Source: JAENZQ01 sp964553505
GTDB taxonomy: Bacteria > Bacillota > Clostridia > Peptostreptococcales > JAAYPU01
Direction of reading: 5' to 3'
Assembly: GCA_964553505.1 (NCBI GenBank)
Contig: CAZKKX010000106.1
Location: 1 to 8,500, forward strand
DNA: 8,500 nt
Position 1 is the first letter of the stretch. Each line of letters starts with the position of its first letter. Under the pieces are notes generated by a model. That model saw only the letters and a list, made by a program, of their open reading frames with translations, searched no databases and was not told the origin of the DNA. Position numbers and translations under genes: made by a program. Positions 4,936-8,500 of the stretch are shown here, piece after piece.

Positions 4936-5370
4936 TTACTTTTTCCTGCAATTTTTACAGATGCCATATACTTTTACTGTGTGGTTATTAATTTCAAACT
5001 CATAACTCTTTTCAATCTGGTTTTCCAATTCATCCATTAAATCCAAATTAACTTCTATTATTTTTCCGCATTTCTGACAAATTAAATGATGATGATTATG
5101 TAAACTTTCGTCTTCGTTTATTTCGTATCTGCTTTTGCCGTCGTCAAAATCATGTTTTATAGCTATTCCTGAATCTACAAAATGTTGAAGTGTACGATAT
5201 ATTGTAGCGATTCCCAAATTAGAATTTTTTTTTGAAATTTCATTTTGAATTTCTTCTGCCGACATATGCTTCTCTTTATTGTTAGAAAGCAAATTAAAGA
5301 TATCTTTTCTTTGACGAGTAATCTTTAATCCTCTTGATTTTAGTTTTTGATTCAGAAATCTCAGGCCCAT
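4936..5370 (-). CDS. fur: Fur-family metal-dependent transcriptional repressor (Fur type rather than PerR)
   Basis: This 144-residue protein is of normal family length. The N-terminal winged helix includes KITRQRKDIFNLL and the recognition-helix region LGIATIYRTLQHFVDSGI (52-69). H35 and the HNHHHLIC cluster (91-98) are metal-ligand candidates. C98/C101 and C138/C141 form the two CxxC pairs of the structural zinc site. At the position of PerR's oxidisable Asp104 (CQKCGKIVDF in PerR) this protein has Glu106 (CQKCGKIIEV), which argues for iron or another metal rather than peroxide sensing; Zur cannot be fully excluded. AAGGAG lies seven bases before ATG 5368-5370. It starts 14 bases after ruvX and is probably co-transcribed with it. 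No terminator is visible after it; the toxin-antitoxin promoter begins about 14 bases beyond its stop. Confidence 0.9.
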   Translation of the reverse strand: MGLRFLNQKLKSRGLKITRQRKDIFNLLSNNKEKHMSAEEIQNEISKKNSNLGIATIYRTLQHFVDSGIAIKHDFDDGKSRYEINEDESLHNHHHLICQKCGKIIEVNLDLMDELENQIEKSYEFEINNHTVKVYGICKNCRKK

Positions 5371-5384
5371 TTCGAACTCCTTTT

Positions 5385-5819
5385 TCAGGTATTTTTTAAA
5401 TAATCTAAATAACTCTGAAGTATAACAACAGCTGCCATCTTGTCAATTACGCTTTTTCTTTTCTTTCTGGTCAAATCTGCCAGGATCAATATATCTTCAG
5501 CTATAACAGTAGAAAATCTCTCATCCCATGAGATTAATTCAATTTCTTTCCTACCTGTGCTTTTTAATTTGTTTTCGAGCTTTTGTTTGAATTTATATAT
5601 TTTTTTTGTTTGTACGCTGTCAGAACCATTGAGATTTTTAGGTATTCCTATAATGATTTTGCCTACACCGTGTTCTTCTAAAATTTCAATTATTTTATCA
5701 GTATCATTTTTAATATTGGTTCTTTGAAGAGTCTTTAATCCTTGAGCGGTTAAATGCAATTCATCACTTAATGCAATCCCTATGGTTTTATCTCCAACGT
5801 CTAATCCTATATATTTCAT
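5385..5819 (-). CDS. ruvX: RuvX/YqgF family putative pre-16S rRNA nuclease
   Basis: This is a 144-residue RNase H-fold protein linked in other bacteria to 5' maturation of 16S rRNA. The N-terminal strand YIGLDVGDKTIGIALSD (3-19) carries catalytic D7. GKIIIGIPKNLNGSD (53-67) is the second family signature, ISWDERFST (96-104) carries E100, and IDKMAAVVILQSYLD (125-139) supplies D127. ATG 5817-5819 is chosen for its family N-terminus and an AGAGAGGTG site just upstream; a longer frame to 5927 would overlap the reductase gene and add unrelated residues. It starts about 31 bases after the reductase gene. In Bacillus-type genomes the order is alaS-ireB-ruvX; here the reductase has entered between ireB and ruvX, and the small DUF1292 gene often found after ruvX is absent. 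Confidence 0.93.
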   Translation of the reverse strand: MKYIGLDVGDKTIGIALSDELHLTAQGLKTLQRTNIKNDTDKIIEILEEHGVGKIIIGIPKNLNGSDSVQTKKIYKFKQKLENKLKSTGRKEIELISWDERFSTVIAEDILILADLTRKKRKSVIDKMAAVVILQSYLDYLKNT

Positions 5820-5850
5820 ATACACCTCTCTTTTGTTGGTTGCCCTATTT

Positions 5851-6801
5851 TTAAATGATTTTAATACAGAACTGGGGGCACCATGATCCGCAGTAACCGC
5901 ATAAAACGCATTTTGACGTATCAACAACTACCTTCCCCTCTGAAATTTCAAGAGCATTATGTGAACAATGACGTACACATTCACCGCATAATTCGCACCA
6001 GAAATCGACCAAAAGCCTTCTTTTTGTTTCTGATATTCGTTTTCTCATCGCATCCGGAACAGGTGAATTTTCAAATATTAAGGTGTTTACTTTTATTTCA
6101 TCTATGGTTCTCATTCCAATCGCAGCAGAGTGAAGATATTTGAAATTTAAAATATAATTAAAACACTCATCTGATCTTTTAAGAAGATTACCGCCTCCAA
6201 GAATTTTCATGGCATAAATACCTTTTCCATCAAGGTATGCTTTTTTTATCGCCTCTTCCATTTCTGTTATGTTACCGTCTTGAATGCCCAGTCCCCTAAA
6301 ATTTATTATAGGATGGATAACATCTATAAGCGGAGACTGGATCCCGGCTAAAACAGCTGAAATATGATGGGTAGATAAACCTATTGCTTTTATGATGCCC
6401 TTTTCTTTCATTTTATAAAAATATTCCAGTGCCTTCATATGTCCCCGAAGAGTTTCAGGGCTCTCCTGCTCATGAAGAGAGAATATATCTATATAATCGG
6501 TATTCATTTCATTTAAAGCCTTATCCAAGCTGTATTTAGCAGTTTCTTCATCATAAGCATAGGATTTAGTAGATATGATAAATTTTTGCCTTTTGTTTAT
6601 TTTTAGAGCATAATTTAAGTAAGGATAAGTTTTATATAGTTCTGCCGTATCAAAAAAATTGATGCCGTATTTCAACGCTTCGCAAATTAATTGGGCACCT
6701 TCTTCAATGCTTAGATTCGCTTGAAGTGGCCCCATTGACAAAGTTCCGAAGCAGAGCTTGGACACTTTTAGACCTGTATTTCCTAAATCATTTAATTCCA
6801 T
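5851..6801 (-). CDS. Aldo/keto reductase with C-terminal 2[4Fe-4S] ferredoxin domain
   Basis: This is a 316-residue cytoplasmic oxidoreductase. Residues 1 to about 260 form an aldo/keto reductase barrel with the tetrad D51, Y56 (FFDTAELY), K79 (ISTKS) and H110 (FSLHEQE); GLSTHH and IGMRTIDEI (228-236) are other family segments. The C-terminal 50 residues hold two Fe-S motifs: C269-x2-C272-x2-C275-x3-C279 and C298-x2-C301-x2-C304-x3-C308-P. This architecture is common in anaerobes and suggests electron transfer linked to ferredoxin; the substrate is unknown. The first cluster lacks the usual Pro after its fourth Cys (CSHNAL), a minor variation. GGAG sits six bases before ATG 6799-6801, inside a hairpin region (6810-6840). 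It lies between ireB and ruvX, with no evident functional link to either. Confidence 0.9.
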   Translation of the reverse strand: MELNDLGNTGLKVSKLCFGTLSMGPLQANLSIEEGAQLICEALKYGINFFDTAELYKTYPYLNYALKINKRQKFIISTKSYAYDEETAKYSLDKALNEMNTDYIDIFSLHEQESPETLRGHMKALEYFYKMKEKGIIKAIGLSTHHISAVLAGIQSPLIDVIHPIINFRGLGIQDGNITEMEEAIKKAYLDGKGIYAMKILGGGNLLKRSDECFNYILNFKYLHSAAIGMRTIDEIKVNTLIFENSPVPDAMRKRISETKRRLLVDFWCELCGECVRHCSHNALEISEGKVVVDTSKCVLCGYCGSWCPQFCIKII

Positions 6802-6809
6802 TTAAATCT

Positions 6810-6840
6810 CCAATAAAATATTGGCGGACATCTGTCCGCC
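6810..6840 (-). promoter_or_regulatory. Two overlapping hairpins between ireB and the reductase gene (terminator/attenuator candidate)
   Basis: GGCGGACA (6823-6830) and TGTCCGCC (6833-6840) form a perfect GC-rich 8-bp stem, followed on the minus strand by AATATTTTATT, so it could terminate ireB transcripts. CCAATA (6810-6815) and TATTGG (6819-6824) form a second stem that shares two bases with the first and covers part of the GGAG ribosome site of the reductase. The two stems cannot both form fully. Confidence 0.55.
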
Positions 6841-6850
6841 TTGTATTACA

Positions 6851-7117
6851 CTATAATTTTTTAGTTTCGATAAATAGTTTTATCAACTCTTCTAAAAGTT
6901 CGTCTCTTTCAATATTTCGAATCAGATTTCTTGAGTTATTATGACTTGTGATATAAGATGGATCCCCAGATAGAATATAACCAACCAATTGATTAACAGG
7001 ATTATATCCTTTTTCTTCTAATGCCTTATACACGGATATTAATATTTCTTCGGCTTTCTGTCTTTTTTCATTTTCGACATTAAACATCATTGTCTTTTTA
7101 CCGTCGAAATCTTTCAT
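6851..7117 (-). CDS. ireB: IreB family regulatory phosphoprotein (UPF0297)
   Basis: This 88-residue protein is the usual family length. In Enterococcus, IreB is a substrate of the PASTA kinase IreK and a negative regulator of cephalosporin resistance; in other Firmicutes its role is less clear. The family signature is intact: GYNPVNQLVGYILSGDPSYI (37-56), then HNNSRNLIRNIERDELLEEL (59-78). The N-terminus MKDFDGKKTMMFN keeps a threonine (T9) in the region phosphorylated in Enterococcus IreB. ATG 7115-7117 is chosen because AGGTG lies just upstream and the family starts here; a longer frame to 7153 would overlap the promoter's -10 box. It follows alaS, the conserved Firmicutes order, and has its own promoter. 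Confidence 0.93.
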   Translation of the reverse strand: MKDFDGKKTMMFNVENEKRQKAEEILISVYKALEEKGYNPVNQLVGYILSGDPSYITSHNNSRNLIRNIERDELLEELIKLFIETKKL

Positions 7118-7151
7118 AGAAACACCTCGTCTCCAATTGATTGTTGAAATC

Positions 7152-7181
7152 ATTATATCAGATGTACAATGATAATAACAA
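7152..7181 (-). promoter_or_regulatory. Candidate ireB promoter
   Basis: TTGTTA (7176-7181) and a perfect TATAAT (7152-7157) are separated by 18 bp on the minus strand, about 35 bases before the ireB start. It lies in the 84-bp gap after alaS, which shows no clear terminator, so ireB is probably read both from alaS and from here. Confidence 0.6.
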
Positions 7182-7201
7182 GGTCAATTGAGAACTTGAA
7201 A

Positions 7202-8500
7202 TTAAATTGTAATATTTTTCAATATTTTTTCAGATAAAGCCAAAGCTTCATCTGTTTTTGAAGGGTCTTTCCCCCCTGCTTGTGCCATATCTGCTTTTCC
7301 GCCACCGCCACCGCCGGCAACAGCAGCAACTTCTTTTATCATTTTCCCTGCATGAACTTTACCCAATAAATCTTCTGTAACAGAGATTAAGAATATGACT
7401 TTTGCTTCATTTACAGATGCGAATACAATGACAGCTTTACTCATATTTTCTTTAATATCATCTGTCATACTGCGCAGATCTTTAATATCTGTATTGACAA
7501 ACTTATGTTTAATTAAATTTATGCCGTTGATATTAATTTTATGACTTAAAATGTCATCTAAAGAACTTTTAATTAGTTTGTTTTTTAAGGTTTCAAGTTC
7601 TTTTTTACAGTTTTTATGATCATCATTTAAACTTTCAAGCTTCTGAATAACATTATTAGTATTGGATTTCATGATATTTTGGATATTATTTAAAATAGTA
7701 TCAAGTTGAATAAGATGTTGATAGACATTTTGTCCCGTAATGGCTTCAATTCTTCTTATTCCTGCCGCAACACCGTTTTCACTCAAGATTTTAAAAATAC
7801 CTATTTGTCCGGAGTCATGTACATGTGTACCACCGCACAGTTCCATGCTATAATCACCAATTTGTACAATTCTGACTTTATTTCCGTATTTCTCACCAAA
7901 TAATGCAGTAGCGCCTTTTTCTATAGCTTTTTTGAGTTGGGATTCCTCTGCACTTATAGGAAGATTATTATAAATAATTTCATTTACTTTTTCTTCTATT
8001 TTTTTCAGGTCACGTTCTGAAATGCTTTCAAAGTGTGTGAAATCAAATCTTAACCTTTTATCTGTTACTAATGATCCGGATTGTTCTACATGTTGACCGA
8101 GAGTTTCTTTTAAAACTTTATGCAAGATATGTGTGGCTGTATGATTTCTCGCTGTAGCATATCTTGAATCGCGATGAACTTTTGAAGCGATTTTTTCTTT
8201 TTGATTTATAGTACCTTTTTTTATGATACAGTCATGCACGTGTATATCTTTCACTTTTTCACATGATAGAACCTCAATCTCACATTCTTCATTTACTAAT
8301 CTCCCCGTATCTCCTATCTGACCGCCGCTTTCTGCATAAAATGGTGTTTTATCCAGGATAATTCTGACTTTATCTCCTTTCTTTGCAGAGTTTACAGGAC
8401 TATTTTCGTTTATAATAAAGATAACGATTGATTCATCTGTCAGCTTATCATAACCAGTAAACTGTGTTTTACCGATATGCTCCATGTCTAATTGGATGCC
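7202..8500 (-). CDS. alaS: Alanyl-tRNA synthetase, C-terminal half (5' end outside window)
   Basis: The frame is open to the window edge, giving the last 432 residues of a protein of about 870-880. The catalytic and tRNA-recognition domains lie outside. Visible are the beta-barrel segment (FTGYDKL, TPFYAESGGQIGDTG), the editing domain with its zinc-site motifs HTATHILHKVL and MELCGGTHVHDSGQIG, a helical linker, and the C-Ala (DHHA1) domain ending in AAVAGGGGGGKADMAQAGGKD. It charges tRNA-Ala and clears mischarged Ser/Gly. Nothing appears broken. An internal ATG at 8485 is not the real start: the frame continues upstream, and a protein starting there would lack the catalytic domain. Confidence 0.97.
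   Translation of the reverse strand, partial: GIQLDMEHIGKTQFTGYDKLTDESIVIFIINENSPVNSAKKGDKVRIILDKTPFYAESGGQIGDTGRLVNEECEIEVLSCEKVKDIHVHDCIIKKGTINQKEKIASKVHRDSRYATARNHTATHILHKVLKETLGQHVEQSGSLVTDKRLRFDFTHFESISERDLKKIEEKVNEIIYNNLPISAEESQLKKAIEKGATALFGEKYGNKVRIVQIGDYSMELCGGTHVHDSGQIGIFKILSENGVAAGIRRIEAITGQNVYQHLIQLDTILNNIQNIMKSNTNNVIQKLESLNDDHKNCKKELETLKNKLIKSSLDDILSHKININGINLIKHKFVNTDIKDLRSMTDDIKENMSKAVIVFASVNEAKVIFLISVTEDLLGKVHAGKMIKEVAAVAGGGGGGKADMAQAGGKDPSKTDEALALSEKILKNITI

Noticed and set aside
4872..4967. Longer antitoxin start at 4967
   Set aside because: It would run through the promoter and operator and into fur, and the added residues are not part of the YefM family.

Overview
All supported genes in this window lie on the minus strand, so the window reads biologically from right (8500) to left (1). 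The DNA is AT-rich and nearly every start has a strong AGGAGG-type ribosome binding site. The right half holds the Firmicutes (clostridial-type) neighbourhood alaS - ireB (UPF0297) - ruvX - fur. Together with an aldo/keto reductase carrying two [4Fe-4S] ferredoxin motifs, this suggests an anaerobic low-GC Gram-positive, probably a member of the Clostridia. The species cannot be told from the sequence.

Right part (4367-8500), host chromosome: the C-terminal 432 residues of alanyl-tRNA synthetase, then ireB behind its own promoter, an Fe-S aldo/keto reductase set between ireB and ruvX, ruvX, a Fur-type metalloregulator, and a complete yefM-yoeB toxin-antitoxin operon with a recognisable TGTACA-type operator. 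The toxin keeps the E46/R65/H83/Y84 active-site pattern at exactly the YoeB positions.

Boundary (4074-4366): about 290 bp without a convincing gene. It holds a clear minus-strand intrinsic terminator (4129-4160) and a second inverted repeat. This is where the chromosome gives way to a different kind of gene set.

Left part (1-4073), the most interesting section: a tight minus-strand array of small genes that looks like one arm of an integrated non-tailed virus. In transcription order it holds two small unknown proteins, a two-tyrosine HUH rolling-circle replication initiator, a single-span membrane protein, a classical C2H2 zinc-finger protein, a protein with a hydrophobic C-terminal segment, a HerA/FtsK-type ATPase without membrane segments (candidate genome-packaging ATPase), and a coiled-coil protein. 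After a hairpin and a new promoter come another single-span membrane protein and a beta-rich protein cut by the window edge, which is my candidate jelly-roll capsid protein. No tailed-phage hallmark (terminase, portal, tail) is visible. HUH Rep + A32-like ATPase + small membrane proteins + beta-rich structural protein resembles membrane-containing icosahedral viruses (PM2, FLiP, or SNJ1/P23-77-like sphaerolipovirus relatives) and their proviruses, here in a probable clostridial host. An inovirus is the main alternative. The left end, any integrase and further capsid genes lie outside the window, so the viral identity is an inference.
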